Source: Elusimicrobiota bacterium (GTDB taxonomy: Bacteria > Elusimicrobiota > Elusimicrobia > FEN-1173). From it: a DNA stretch of 64,000 nt. The notes beneath the pieces are model-generated. The model saw nothing but the letters and a program-made list of their open reading frames with translations. It did no database searches and was not told where the DNA came from. The DNA lies in assembly GCA_016722575.1 (NCBI GenBank), contig JADKIY010000002.1, positions 992,001 to 1,056,000 on the forward strand. Reading direction: 5' to 3'. The translations under genes were made by a program, and so were the position numbers. Shown here piece by piece: positions 25,027-34,747 of the stretch (positions are counted from its first letter, which is position 1; every line of letters starts with the position of its first letter).

Positions 25027-26813
25027 ATCCGGTACAGCCGGTTTCCGTCTTCATCGACCCGCGCCGGTTGACCGAAAACATATTCCAGCAACCATCGGGT
25101 GTCCCGGGCCGCGGCCGCTGAAAACCCCGGCAAACCCGGGTGAAAAATGGCGTATTTAATTTTCCATCGAGTGAAAATCCCCTGGCCATCCCGGCGCAGG
25201 CTCTTCAAACGGGAGGCCAACCAGGGACTCTCCCGCAACGAAGAAATAACGCCGGGGTGGGTTAATTCATACACCAAGGGGGTCTCCTCCGTAAAACGGA
25301 GAGAGGCTTCCGTGTAGCGGGGAGGACTTCCCAGCACCAAGGGATGGCCGTGCCGGGTCTGGTAGCGCATATAGGTGTACCCGATCACGGGGGTTTCGGG
25401 GGTGGCCGGCGAAAGAGCCTGGGGGAGTTCCAGCAAGGCGAAATCCCCCGGATCGGCGCGGAGGGTTTCGTAAACCGAAGGAACCGCGGCGGGGGCCTTC
25501 CATCCGCCCAAGGCCCCCAAATCGAACTCCCAAAATCGAAAAACCAAGAGACCCCCCACCACCGCGGCCCCCCACCACCGGGACCGGTTTTTTAGGAGCT
25601 CCGCCAAAACCAGCGACGCCAGGACCGACGACGCCAGGAGCGCCAAGGCCCATGTCCGGGACACCGCACGGAATTGCGAAGCGAGGGGAAGCCTTTCGAG
25701 AAAAGCGCCCGGGAGGGGAAAGGGAGAGGGGGCGGAGGATCGGATTTTCAAGTGAGCGCCCAGGCTCAGCACACCGGCCCACAAAAATAGGAATCCCCAC
25801 AACCGAAAGCGGGCGTCTCGTCGAAAGCGGATTCCCGCGGCGCCCATCCCGAGGAGCGCGAGGACTTCCCATCCCAAGAACGCCGTATTTTCCTCGGCCG
25901 AATGGGGAACGCCGCCCAGCGGGCGCAAAAATTGAACCCAGGCGCTCGGATGCCAGGAAGGCATGTCGATCACCGACGCCAGGATCATGCTGAGCCGTGT
26001 GTCGCCGCCTTTCCACCGCCCGTAATGGGCCACGAGCGGGGCGTAGAGACATCCCTCGGCGAGGCTCACAAGCAGCAGACCGCCGAGAAGAACGATCCAC
26101 GGCGCGCCGACGGGCCGGCCCCGGAAAAATTCCGGGGCACGCGCCCCTTCAAAAACGGTCAACCCCAGAAGGAACAACACCCCCATCGTGTACGTGGCGT
26201 AGGGACCCGTGAGTCCCAGAAGGCCCCACCCCAGCACCACGCCGATCGCTCGTCCCGCCGACGCCCGCTCCCGGAAGCGGAGAACCGCGGCGGCGAACAA
26301 CGGACCGGCGAAAAGCGACGCGGCCCCTATTTGGCCGAAAGCGTGCTGGGCGATGGTATAATCGCTGAACGCGAAAACAAAAGCGCCGAAAAACGACGCC
26401 GCCGGATGGCGGGTCATATGGTAAATCAAGAAATAGGCGGCGGCGCCATTGAGGACGAACAAACCCATCATCACCGCGTTGGTCCCGGCCACGAGGGTTC
26501 CACCGCGGCTTAACAGCACCCCGGCGGCCTCGCACAGGGGCGACACCGTCAACACCGGCAGACCGTCGGGGTACATCAACATTCGGGTGAAGAACAAGGG
26601 GGACCCGGTGCGAAAGGCGTGGTCCCACCACCAGGAAAGCCAAAGGTAAACGGGGCCCACCATGTCGCCCCCCAGAAGAAACCGGCTCGGCGCGGCGAGG
26701 ACGTCCCGGTGGAGGAACGCCGTCAACAAAACCAACGCGCCCAGCGCGACGAAATAATGGGCTCCGGCGCGAACCGCCGATACCGTCCGAGCCCCTTCTC
26801 GGGCCAAACGCAT
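25008..26813 (-). CDS. Large multi-spanning membrane protein (glycosyltransferase/YfhO-like, function unknown)
   Basis: The 601-residue product has about 11-12 hydrophobic helices (residues ~15-430), then a soluble C-terminal domain of ~170 residues. The pattern of a large first loop (LLGGDMVGPVYLWLSWWWDHAF, then MLMYPDGLPVLTVSPLCE) followed by many helices resembles the YfhO/GT-C-like membrane protein class, which handles lipid-linked sugars. No GT-C catalytic DxD is obvious. I chose the ATG five nt behind AAAGGAG; the open frame extends further upstream but has poor start signals. A TTGACA at 26943-26948 could be part of its promoter. Function is inference from topology. Confidence 0.75.
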
Positions 26814-27012
26814 GACATCTCCTTTGGCCGGACATCGGCCACAACGCTCCAGGAAGCGTTCACGATGAACGGCGGGGTCGAGTTCCTCCACGACGTTTCC
26901 GAGCCAATTTAGCATTTCATCCCAAGGAGTCGTCGCCACGATTGTCAAGCTCCCCCTCTATTCCCGTTGGTCCGTTTTCCTGGGGACCACGGTCTTTTTA
27001 GCGACCGCGGCG

Positions 27013-28668
27013 GTGCATTTCCCGGTCCTGGGCCTGGGTTTCCTTAACTGGGACGACAACCACAACCTCCTCCTCAACGAGCCGTTTCTGGCGGGGGGTG
27101 TTGGGGCCCTCCGATGGGCGTGGACCACCTATTATTCCGGACTCTACATGCCGCTCACCTGGATGAGCTTCGGCCTGGACAAAGCCCTTTGGGGTCTCGT
27201 CCCTTTCGGTTTCCATCTGACCAACTGGGTTCTGCACGCCGTCAACGCGGTCCTTTTTTTCTCTCTGTCCTTGGCTTTGTTCCGACACGACCCGGAATCC
27301 GTCCCCCCCTCGCCCCGCGGGGCGGTGGCCGCCGCCTTGGCCGCACTCCTCTTTTCCATCCACCCGCTCCGAGTGGAATCCGTGGCCTGGATCACGGAAC
27401 GAAAGGATGTGCTGGGCGGATTTTTCTTTTTGCTCTCCCTTCTTCTCTATGTTCACGCGGCCGATCCCCGGGCCGGAAAACGGGCGCGGGGTCTTCGAAC
27501 CTTGTCGTTGGGGTCTTATCTTTTTTCGCTCCTGAGCAAACCCATTGCCCTGGGCGGGCCCTTGATTTTATTGGCGTTGGACTATTTCCCCCTTCAACGG
27601 TGGACGGACCGCCGTTCTCTTCCCGCTCTTGTTCGTGAAAAAATTCCCCACTTCGCCTTGGCCGGGGCCGGAGCCCTTCTGGCCCTGGCGACCGGGGGCC
27701 GCCCTTCCGCTGACACCTACGGGTGGGACGCCCGGCTCACGCAATCCTTGGCCTGTCTCCCCTTCTACCTGCTGAAGACTTTCTGGCCAAACTCCTTGGC
27801 CCCGGTCCATGAATTCGCCTGGGATATGAACGTGTTTTCCTTTCCGGCGGGCGGGTACGCTTTGGGGGGAATCGCTTTGATGGCGCTGATTTTTTGGGCG
27901 CGGGCGCGGGCGCCGGGCTTTTTTGTCGCCGGGATCGTGTATCTGGCTCTTCTCGCCCCCATCGCCGGCCTCTTGCATAGGGGACCCCAATGGGCCGCCG
28001 ATCGGTATACGTATTTATCCTGCCTGGGCTGGGCCGTATTGGCCGGGGGCCTGGGGGCCCGATGGGTCTTCCGGGCGCCCCGGGCACTCTCCACGATCTT
28101 GGTCCTGGCCGCCATCGCCTTGCTCGGAGGCTTGGCCACAACCACTCGGGCGTATATCCCGTGCTGGCGCGATTCGGAAAGCCTTTGGCGACGGGAGCTG
28201 GAAATCTATCCCTGGTCTTACCTCGGCAACTACAATCTGGGAACGACCCTCTTGGAACGAGATCGTCCCGCCGACGCCCTGCCATTTCTGACCGCTTCCA
28301 TTCGCCTCCATCCCGAGGTGCCCGACACCTACAACAACCGGGGCCGAGCCTTGCTTGCCCTCGGCCGGCCGGAAGACGCCGGGACGGATTTCAGTCGCGC
28401 CCTGGCGTTGAATCCGGCCATGGCCGAAGCCCGGGTCAATCGGGGGCAGGCGTTCATGAACCGGCGGCGGTTCGCCGAGGCCGCCCTGGATTTCGCCGAA
28501 GCGGCGCGCCTGCGCCCGGACTGGACGTCGGCCTGGATCAAATTGGGCCTGGCCCGGCGCTTGGCCGGGGATTTGCCCGGGGCCGCCGCGGCTTTTCGCC
28601 GGGCGCTGGACCTGGACCCGCAACAGGAATCCGTTCGCCGCTGGCTGGCCGAGCTTCCCGCGTCCTAA
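27013..28668 (+). CDS. TMTC-like membrane protein with C-terminal TPR repeats
   Basis: The 551 residues show the architecture of bacterial TMTC/O-GlcNAc-related proteins. An LGLGFLNWDDNHNLLLNEPF first loop and the LTWMSFGLDKALWGLVPFGFHLTNWVLHAVNAVLF segment are followed by IHPLRVESVAWITERKDVLGGFFF. About 10-11 membrane helices lead to four TPR units (residues ~385-550, for example RPEDAGTDFSRALALNPAMAEARVNRG). It may be a membrane glycosyltransferase or a scaffold. The GTG listed cuts into the first helix. The frame is open and hydrophobic back to an ATT at 26941 that sits 11 nt behind AAGGAG, so the true start may be that non-standard codon. Confidence 0.8.
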   Translation: MHFPVLGLGFLNWDDNHNLLLNEPFLAGGVGALRWAWTTYYSGLYMPLTWMSFGLDKALWGLVPFGFHLTNWVLHAVNAVLFFSLSLALFRHDPESVPPSPRGAVAAALAALLFSIHPLRVESVAWITERKDVLGGFFFLLSLLLYVHAADPRAGKRARGLRTLSLGSYLFSLLSKPIALGGPLILLALDYFPLQRWTDRRSLPALVREKIPHFALAGAGALLALATGGRPSADTYGWDARLTQSLACLPFYLLKTFWPNSLAPVHEFAWDMNVFSFPAGGYALGGIALMALIFWARARAPGFFVAGIVYLALLAPIAGLLHRGPQWAADRYTYLSCLGWAVLAGGLGARWVFRAPRALSTILVLAAIALLGGLATTTRAYIPCWRDSESLWRRELEIYPWSYLGNYNLGTTLLERDRPADALPFLTASIRLHPEVPDTYNNRGRALLALGRPEDAGTDFSRALALNPAMAEARVNRGQAFMNRRRFAEAALDFAEAARLRPDWTSAWIKLGLARRLAGDLPGAAAAFRRALDLDPQQESVRRWLAELPAS

Positions 28669-28677
28669 GGCCGGCGG

Positions 28678-28706
28678 TTTCGCTCCCGTCGCCGATCAGC
28701 TACAAT
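28678..28706 (+). promoter_or_regulatory. Probable ileS promoter (leaderless start)
   Basis: TACAAT at 28701-28706 is a good -10 box; the -35 (TTTCGC, 17 bp away) is weak. Transcription would begin at about the ileS GTG codon at 28714. Confidence 0.5.
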
Positions 28707-28713
28707 AGTCGCC

Positions 28714-31527
28714 GTGAAACCCCCGAAGTTTTCCGTGCATCTTCCCAAAACGAGTTTCCCCATGAAAGCGGACCTCCCCCTCCGGGAACCCGCCACCCAG
28801 TCCCATTGGGAGAAAATCCACCTTTACAAAAAGATGCAGGACCGGTCGACGGAGAATAAATCCCCGGCCTTTGTCCTTCACGACGGTCCGCCCTACGCCA
28901 ACGGCGCCATCCACGTGGGCCACGCGTTGAACAAAATCCTGAAAGACGTCATCGTGAAATACAAGGCGATGAAGGGATTCCGCGCCCCCTACATCCCGGG
29001 CTGGGACTGCCACGGCCTGCCCATCGAACACCAGTTGATGAAGGAAAAAGGGTGGGACAAGCGCAAAGTGGGCCGCCTGGCTTTCCGCCAGGAAGCCACG
29101 CGTTACGCGGAGCATTGGATCGACCTCCAACGCCGGGACTTTAAGCGCCTGGGGGTTTTGGCCGACTGGGACCATCCCTACAAAACCCTGGCCCCCGAGT
29201 ACGAAGCGGCCGTGGCCGAAACCTTTTACAAACTCTTTGAGGCGGGCGGCGTCGTCCAGGACAAGAAACCGGTCCACTGGTGCCCCTCCTGCGAAACAGC
29301 CCTGGCCGAAGCCGAGATCGAATACGAAAACAAAACGTCCCCCTCGATCTTCGTCAAATTCCCCATCACCGAGTGGCCCGCCAACGAGGACGCCCAGTCC
29401 CTGGCCAAGGCCCCCGGCAAAAAGCCCACCGTCCTGGTTTGGACGACAACCCCCTGGACGCTCCCGGCCAACGTGGCCCTGGCCTTCCACCCGGACCACA
29501 CCTACCGGCTTTGGGAATCGGCCAAAACCGGGGAGCGCTTTTTGGTGGGAGATCCCGGGCTGGCGGTCCTGGAGGAAGTCCTGGGGCCCGGCAAAGCGGT
29601 CGCCGTGGAAGTTTTGGGGGAATCCCTGGAAGGCCTGGTGGCCAAAAACCCCATCAACAACAACGACAGCCAGGGCGTGCTGGCCAAATTCGTTTCCAAC
29701 ACCGACGGCTCGGGCGTGGTGCACATCGCCCCGGGCCACGGCGAAGAAGACTACGTCGTGGGTCGGTCCTACGGACTGCCCGTGCTCTCCCCCGTGGACG
29801 ACGCGGGCCGGTTCTCCCCCGACGTCCTCCCCAACGATTTGGCGGGAAAAACCGTCTGGGAGGCCAACCCCCTCATCATCGAACGGCTGACCAAATCCCT
29901 TTTGCTGTTGAAAACCGCCCCGGTGGCCCACAGCTATCCCCACTGCTGGCGGTGCAAAAACCCGATCCTCTTCCGGGCCGCACTCCAGTGGTTCCTCAAA
30001 GTCACCGAGGAGTTCCGCGCCCAATTGATTGAGAGCACCGAGCGGGTCCGCTGGATTCCCGATTACGGCAAAGAACGAATTTTGGGCATGTTAAAATCCC
30101 GGCCCGACTGGTGCCTCTCCCGCCAGCGCTACTGGGGCACGCCCATCCCCATGTTCGCCTGCGTCAAATGCAACGAGCCCCTTAAAGACAAAAAGGTCTT
30201 CGCCGCCGTGGTCGAAGCCTTCCGTCAAAAGGGCGGCGACGTGTGGTACGAAAAAGACCCCGCTTTCTTCGGCGTCCAGGGCCCCTGCGCCAAGTGCGGC
30301 GGCACGGCCTTCAAAAAGGAAGAAGACATTTTGGACGTGTGGTTCGACTCCGGCGTGTCCTGGGCCGCGGTGATTAACGGACGCCCCGAAACCCACGGAA
30401 CTCCCCGCGCCGACGTAATGTATCTCGAGGGCTCCGACCAGCATCGCGGGTGGTTTCAGACCTCGCTTCTCCCGTCGGTGCGCCTCACGGGCGAACCGCC
30501 TTACGGCCAGGTGCTGACCCACGGGTTCGTCCTGGACGGCCAGGGGCGGGCCATGTCCAAATCCCTGGGCAACGTCATCGCCCCCCAAACGCTGATTGAA
30601 AAATACGGCGCCGACGTGCTCCGCCTCTGGGTGGCCGTCACCGATTACCGGGAGGACGTGCGGCTCTCCCAGGACATCCTGGACCGGGTCATCGACACCT
30701 ACCGGAAGATCCGAAACACCCTGCGGTTTCTCCTTGGCAACCTCGGCGACTTCGTGCCCGCGCAACACGCCGTGGCGTTCAATAAAATGGAACCTCTGGA
30801 TTTGGCGGCGCTCACGGGCCTCAAGAAACTGATCGACCAAACCACGGCCCATTACGACCAAAGCGAGTTTCACCAGGTGGCCGGGGCCCTGGCGGACCAA
30901 TTCTGCATCAACACCCTTTCGGAGTATTATTTGGACGTTAGAAAAGACATCCTTTATTGCGACTTAGCCGACAGTCCCCGTCGACGAAGCGCCCAGACGG
31001 CTTTTTGGCACATCGCCCGCGCCCTGGCCAAACTGCTGGCCCCCATCCTGTCCTTCACCGCCGAAGAAACCTGGCAGACCCTCCGGGAGCAAAACCTCCT
31101 GGACGCCTCGGACAATCCCGAAAGCGTTTTTCTCAATTCCTTCCCCGTCGGCCCCGAAATCTCCCCGACCCCAACGATCGCCGAATTTCTCTCGGTCCGG
31201 CGCTTGATCAATGAAGCGGTGGAAAAAGCCCGTCAAGCGGGGACCCTCAAGGGAGCCAACGACGCCCTGATCGTCTTAAAAATCGGCGACGCCGGCCCCG
31301 ACTTCAAAAAACACGTCAAATCGGACGCCGAACTGGCCTCCGTCCTCGGCGTGGCCGCCCTCCGACTTGAAAAAGGAGACGGCGGACCCACCGTGGAATC
31401 GGTGTCCCTCGCCCCCGGCGCCAAGTGTCCGCGTTGCTGGCTTTGGCGTCCCTTGGGCGGCCGGGGCCTTTGCGAACGCTGCGACGCGGCCGAACCCCAG
31501 ACCGCGGCCGCCCCCGCCCCCCGATGA
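28714..31527 (+). CDS. ileS: Isoleucyl-tRNA synthetase
   Basis: IleRS charges tRNA-Ile and edits valine. The 937-residue protein is full length. It has the HIGH-type HVGH in NGAIHVGHALNK, a CP1 editing domain (TTPWTLPANVALAFHPD), GSDQHRGWFQTSLL and the KMSKS-type motif AMSKSLGN, where the first Lys is Ala. A C-terminal zinc finger uses Cys pairs in PRCWLW and LCERC. The GTG gives the family-typical N-terminus (HLPKTSFPMKADLPLREP). It appears to be translated from a leaderless message. The stop overlaps lspA by ATGA. Confidence 0.97.
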   Translation: MKPPKFSVHLPKTSFPMKADLPLREPATQSHWEKIHLYKKMQDRSTENKSPAFVLHDGPPYANGAIHVGHALNKILKDVIVKYKAMKGFRAPYIPGWDCHGLPIEHQLMKEKGWDKRKVGRLAFRQEATRYAEHWIDLQRRDFKRLGVLADWDHPYKTLAPEYEAAVAETFYKLFEAGGVVQDKKPVHWCPSCETALAEAEIEYENKTSPSIFVKFPITEWPANEDAQSLAKAPGKKPTVLVWTTTPWTLPANVALAFHPDHTYRLWESAKTGERFLVGDPGLAVLEEVLGPGKAVAVEVLGESLEGLVAKNPINNNDSQGVLAKFVSNTDGSGVVHIAPGHGEEDYVVGRSYGLPVLSPVDDAGRFSPDVLPNDLAGKTVWEANPLIIERLTKSLLLLKTAPVAHSYPHCWRCKNPILFRAALQWFLKVTEEFRAQLIESTERVRWIPDYGKERILGMLKSRPDWCLSRQRYWGTPIPMFACVKCNEPLKDKKVFAAVVEAFRQKGGDVWYEKDPAFFGVQGPCAKCGGTAFKKEEDILDVWFDSGVSWAAVINGRPETHGTPRADVMYLEGSDQHRGWFQTSLLPSVRLTGEPPYGQVLTHGFVLDGQGRAMSKSLGNVIAPQTLIEKYGADVLRLWVAVTDYREDVRLSQDILDRVIDTYRKIRNTLRFLLGNLGDFVPAQHAVAFNKMEPLDLAALTGLKKLIDQTTAHYDQSEFHQVAGALADQFCINTLSEYYLDVRKDILYCDLADSPRRRSAQTAFWHIARALAKLLAPILSFTAEETWQTLREQNLLDASDNPESVFLNSFPVGPEISPTPTIAEFLSVRRLINEAVEKARQAGTLKGANDALIVLKIGDAGPDFKKHVKSDAELASVLGVAALRLEKGDGGPTVESVSLAPGAKCPRCWLWRPLGGRGLCERCDAAEPQTAAAPAPR

Positions 31528-31982
31528 AAAAAGCCGCCGCGTTGACCCTTGGTGTCCTGGTGTTGGACCAAGTCGTGAAGGCCGCCCTGCGGATCTCGAT
31601 TCCCTTTGGGCACGAGATCCCGCTCCTTCCCATTTTCTCCTTGGTGCACGTGCAAAACACCGGCGCGGCCTTCGGCATCCTTCCCCAAACCAACGCCCTT
31701 TTCGTCGGGGTGACCCTGGTCATCCTCGCGGTCCTGGTGAAGCTCGGCCGGGAGTTGGCGTCCCAGGGGCCCTGGTCCCGGGCCGCTCTTCCTCTGGTGT
31801 GGGGCGGCGCCCTGGGAAATTTAATGGACCGCCTCTGGCAGGGGGCCGTGACCGATTTCCTCGATTTTCACCTGGGGGCCTGGCACTGGCCCGCCTTCAA
31901 CGTGGCCGACAGCGCCATTACCGTCGGCATCGCCTGCTTGGTCGTCCAGCACTTCGTACCCCGTTCCCTTTCCCAGGGATAA
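31524..31982 (+). CDS. lspA: Lipoprotein signal peptidase LspA
   Basis: LspA (signal peptidase II) cleaves prolipoproteins after lipid attachment. The 152-residue protein has four membrane helices and the family motifs LVLDQVVKA, HVQNTGAAFGI, the catalytic aspartates in GGALGNLMDR and in FNVADSAIT. Overlap with ileS and close spacing to lgt give an ileS-lspA-lgt operon, a logical pairing as LspA works directly after Lgt on the same substrates, such as the Pal and CpoB lipoproteins encoded in this window. Confidence 0.97.
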   Translation: MKKAAALTLGVLVLDQVVKAALRISIPFGHEIPLLPIFSLVHVQNTGAAFGILPQTNALFVGVTLVILAVLVKLGRELASQGPWSRAALPLVWGGALGNLMDRLWQGAVTDFLDFHLGAWHWPAFNVADSAITVGIACLVVQHFVPRSLSQG

Positions 31983-31983
31983 C

Positions 31984-32745
31984 TTGCACCCCCTCCTCCT
32001 CCACTGGAAATTCTTGAGCCTCCACACCTACGGGCTATTCGCGGCCCTGGCGGTCCTGGCCGGGCACGGCTTCACGGTGGCCTGGGCGCGAGGACAAGGT
32101 CGGGACGCCGCGGCGGTGTCCGACAGCCTGCCCGCTCTGGTGGTGGGCGGCCTTTTGGGCGCGCGCGCGCTTTACGTCCTCGTCCATTGGGGCGAATTCG
32201 CGGGGGCCCCCGTCGATGTTCTTAAAATTTGGCAGGGCGGCCTCATGTGGCACGGCGGGGTGATCGGCGGCGTGACGGCGGCGGCGCTCCATTTTCATCG
32301 ACGGGGAATGCCGGTGCGGGCCTGGGCGGATTTGTTTTCCCCCGGCTTGGCCCTGGGCCAGGCCCTGGGCCGCGTGGGCTGTTTCTTCGCCGGGTGCTGT
32401 TACGGGCGGACCTGCGATCTTCCCTGGGCCGTACGCTTCACCGATTCCGCGGCTTTGGCCCCCTTGGGCATTCCCCTCCACCCCTCGCAGCTTTACGACG
32501 CGGGTTGGAACGTTCTCCTCTTTTTCGGACTTTGGCGCCTGGCCCGCCGGCCCTTTTGGAACCCGGGCCGGGGACGACTGGCCGCCCTGTACCTGGCCCT
32601 GGCGGCCGTCGGCCGATGGGCCGTGGAAGCCACCCGGGGGGACGACCGGGGCTCCTTGTGGGGACCCATCACCGCGACCCAGGCCTTGGCGGTTTTTGCG
32701 GCCGTGACCGTCGGCGTGTGGCTCCTCAAACGGCCGGCCTCGTGA
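31984..32745 (+). CDS. lgt: Prolipoprotein diacylglyceryl transferase Lgt
   Basis: Lgt transfers diacylglycerol to the lipobox cysteine. The 253-residue membrane protein has LHTYGLFAALAVLAG, GGLMWHGGVIGGV (near the invariant histidine region) and the signature GRVGCFFAGCCYGR. This is the cysteine-containing variant of the classic GRIGNFINGE motif found in a divergent Lgt subgroup. The C-terminal HPSQLYD matches the family. TTG start behind AGGGA, 1 bp after lspA stops. Confidence 0.92.
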   Translation: MHPLLLHWKFLSLHTYGLFAALAVLAGHGFTVAWARGQGRDAAAVSDSLPALVVGGLLGARALYVLVHWGEFAGAPVDVLKIWQGGLMWHGGVIGGVTAAALHFHRRGMPVRAWADLFSPGLALGQALGRVGCFFAGCCYGRTCDLPWAVRFTDSAALAPLGIPLHPSQLYDAGWNVLLFFGLWRLARRPFWNPGRGRLAALYLALAAVGRWAVEATRGDDRGSLWGPITATQALAVFAAVTVGVWLLKRPAS

Positions 32746-33653
32746 CGACGGAACGCCGTTTTACCTACAAGGGCGCGCCCCAACGGCTGGACGTGTTTCT
32801 GGCCAAGAACCTCGAATCCCTTTCCCGCACCCAGATCCAGCGCCTCATTAAGGAAAACCGGATCGACGTGGACGGCGCCCCCGCGCCCGCCCGTCACCCG
32901 CTCGCCCCGGGCCAGACCATCGTGGTCCGACTGCCCGAATTTTCCTCCCTGCCCCCCTCGGCCGCCGACAGCGTGCCCGTGCTTTTCGAGGACGACGATG
33001 TGATCGTCGTCAACAAACCGGTGGGCTTGGTGGTTCACCCGGCGGGGCCCCACCGGGAGGACACGCTCATTCAACGGCTCTGGCCCAAGCTCTCGGTCGG
33101 CTGGGGAAAGGGCCTGGCCTCCGGCGACACGCGCCCCGGCGTTGTCCATCGGCTGGACCGCGGCACCTCGGGCGTCATGGTCCTGGCCAAAAACCCCGCC
33201 GCCGCCGAGTCCCTGTCCAAGCAATTCGCGGACCGCCGGGTGACCAAGATTTATTGGGCCGTCGTCGAGGGTCTGCCCTCCGCCAACGAGGGCAAAGTCT
33301 CCTCCCCCGTGGGCCGATCCCGGAAGGAACCCCACCGCATGTCCACGGAGGTTCCCGGTCGGTGGTCCGAAACCGAGTTCACGGTGCTTCGGCGTTTTGC
33401 CGAGCGCGGCCCCAAGGGATCGGCGCTTCTCGAGGTTCGTCCCAAGACCGGACGCACCCATCAAATTCGCGTGCAACTTGCGGCCCTGGGGCACCCCCTG
33501 GTCGGCGACAAAACCTACGGCGCGGCCGAAGACGGCCCCCGCCCCTTTCTCCACGCCCGAAAACTTTCCTTTTTCCATCCCCGGACCCGGAAGGCCCTGA
33601 CCTTCGAAGCCCCTCCGCCGGCCGATTTCGAATCCTACGGGCCCGTGGAATGA
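32742..33653 (+). CDS. rluD: RluD-family 23S rRNA pseudouridine synthase
   Basis: The 303-residue product has an N-terminal S4 RNA-binding domain (QRLDVFLAKNLESLSRTQIQRLIKENRI) and the RluA/RluD catalytic domain. Typical motifs are VLFEDDDVIVVNKPVGLVVH, the catalytic aspartate in VVHRLDRGTSGVMVLAK, and PKTGRTHQIRVQLAALGHPLVGD. It modifies 23S rRNA uridines or possibly other RNA. The GTG start overlaps the lgt stop (GTGA). Confidence 0.95.
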   Translation: MTTERRFTYKGAPQRLDVFLAKNLESLSRTQIQRLIKENRIDVDGAPAPARHPLAPGQTIVVRLPEFSSLPPSAADSVPVLFEDDDVIVVNKPVGLVVHPAGPHREDTLIQRLWPKLSVGWGKGLASGDTRPGVVHRLDRGTSGVMVLAKNPAAAESLSKQFADRRVTKIYWAVVEGLPSANEGKVSSPVGRSRKEPHRMSTEVPGRWSETEFTVLRRFAERGPKGSALLEVRPKTGRTHQIRVQLAALGHPLVGDKTYGAAEDGPRPFLHARKLSFFHPRTRKALTFEAPPPADFESYGPVE

Positions 33654-33672
33654 CGGATTCCGGCGACGGCGA

Positions 33673-33702
33673 TTGACCGTCGGCGGATGGAAAAGCTATA
33701 AT
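33673..33702 (+). promoter_or_regulatory. Promoter of the gmk-rpoZ-coa-priA operon
   Basis: TTGACC, 18 bp, TATAAT, a strong consensus match. The transcript would carry about 16 leader nt without a Shine-Dalgarno before the gmk ATG. Confidence 0.8.
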
Positions 33703-33725
33703 AACCAACGGTCCCCCAAAACCCC

Positions 33726-34358
33726 ATGATCCGAGGCCTTCTCCTTGTCGTGTCGGCGCCCTCGGGCGCCGGAAAATCCACTCTTTGCCAGGCCCTGGTG
33801 CAACGCCGACCGGACCTGACGTTGTCGGTGTCCTGCACCACCCGGCCCCCGCGGCCGACGGAAAAAAACGGGGTCGATTACCACTTTTTGTCCGAAACGG
33901 AATTTGAAAAACGGGTGACCGAGGGCGCCTTTTTGGAATGGGCCCGGGTCCACGGGTTCGCTTACGGCACCCCCCGGGACCGGATCGACCAGGCCCTGGC
34001 CGCGGGCCGGGACGTGGTGCTCAACATCGACATTCAGGGCGCGGAATCGGTGCGGAAGACCTTTCCCTTGGAGAGCGTGCGCGTTTTCATCACGCCGCCC
34101 TCCTGGAAAGAATTGGAAGGGCGCCTTCGGGGGCGCAACCAGGATTCGGACGAGGTCATTCAGCGCCGCCTTGCCAACGCCCGGGCGGAACTGGCCCACG
34201 CCTCCCGCTACGATTACTGGGTCATCAACGACGATTTGGAAAACGCGCTGGAGGAGTTGGACGTGATCCTCCGGGCCGAACACCGCCGGGTGCCGCGTCT
34301 GTCGGAAGAACTCTCCGCGTTGGAGCATTGGGGCCTCGCCAAGAGCGCCCGGAACTGA
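33726..34358 (+). CDS. gmk: Guanylate kinase
   Basis: Gmk phosphorylates GMP/dGMP. The 210-residue protein has the P-loop SAPSGAGKST (12-21), the GMP-binding CTTRPPRPTEKNGVDYHFL, a LNIDIQGAESVR lid/core segment and the RLANARAELAHASRYDYWVIND region. It pairs with rpoZ directly downstream, the familiar gmk-rpoZ-coaBC-priA arrangement of many bacteria. Confidence 0.97.
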   Translation: MIRGLLLVVSAPSGAGKSTLCQALVQRRPDLTLSVSCTTRPPRPTEKNGVDYHFLSETEFEKRVTEGAFLEWARVHGFAYGTPRDRIDQALAAGRDVVLNIDIQGAESVRKTFPLESVRVFITPPSWKELEGRLRGRNQDSDEVIQRRLANARAELAHASRYDYWVINDDLENALEELDVILRAEHRRVPRLSEELSALEHWGLAKSARN

Positions 34359-34384
34359 TTCGTTTTGATTCCAGGAGGAACACC

Positions 34385-34732
34385 GTGACCGAAAAGAAAA
34401 AAGCCGTCGAAACCGCCGAACCCGCCGTCAATCCGGACGCGCCCCTCAGCCAGCTCTTGTTGGACTGCACCAAGGAAAAGTACCGCCTGGTCTCCCTGGC
34501 CACCCGCTGGGCCCAGGAAGTGAAAGTCCGGGACCAATCCACCCTTCAGCCCCAGGAACTGTTGGACGTCGCCCTCCGGGAGATCATGCTCAAGAAAGTG
34601 ACCCTGGACGCCATCGAAAAACTTCCGCCGCCGCCCAAGGTGGAGAAAAAAGACATCGAGTTCACCCTCCCCACCCTGTCGCTCAAGGACGTTCCCGACG
34701 AACCGGCCGACAAGGCCGTTGAAAAAGAATAA
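34385..34732 (+). CDS. rpoZ: RNA polymerase omega subunit
   Basis: The 115-residue product has the omega pattern (LLLDCTKEKYRLVSLATRWAQEV, then a QELLDVALREIMLKKVTLDAIEKLP segment). Charged Pro/Lys/Glu-rich tails lie on both sides, making it longer than the 91-residue E. coli omega. The GTG start follows an AGGAGG site by 6 nt. Location between gmk and coaC supports the call. Confidence 0.88.
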   Translation: MTEKKKAVETAEPAVNPDAPLSQLLLDCTKEKYRLVSLATRWAQEVKVRDQSTLQPQELLDVALREIMLKKVTLDAIEKLPPPPKVEKKDIEFTLPTLSLKDVPDEPADKAVEKE

Positions 34733-34747
34733 CGGGGCCCCCCCGCC

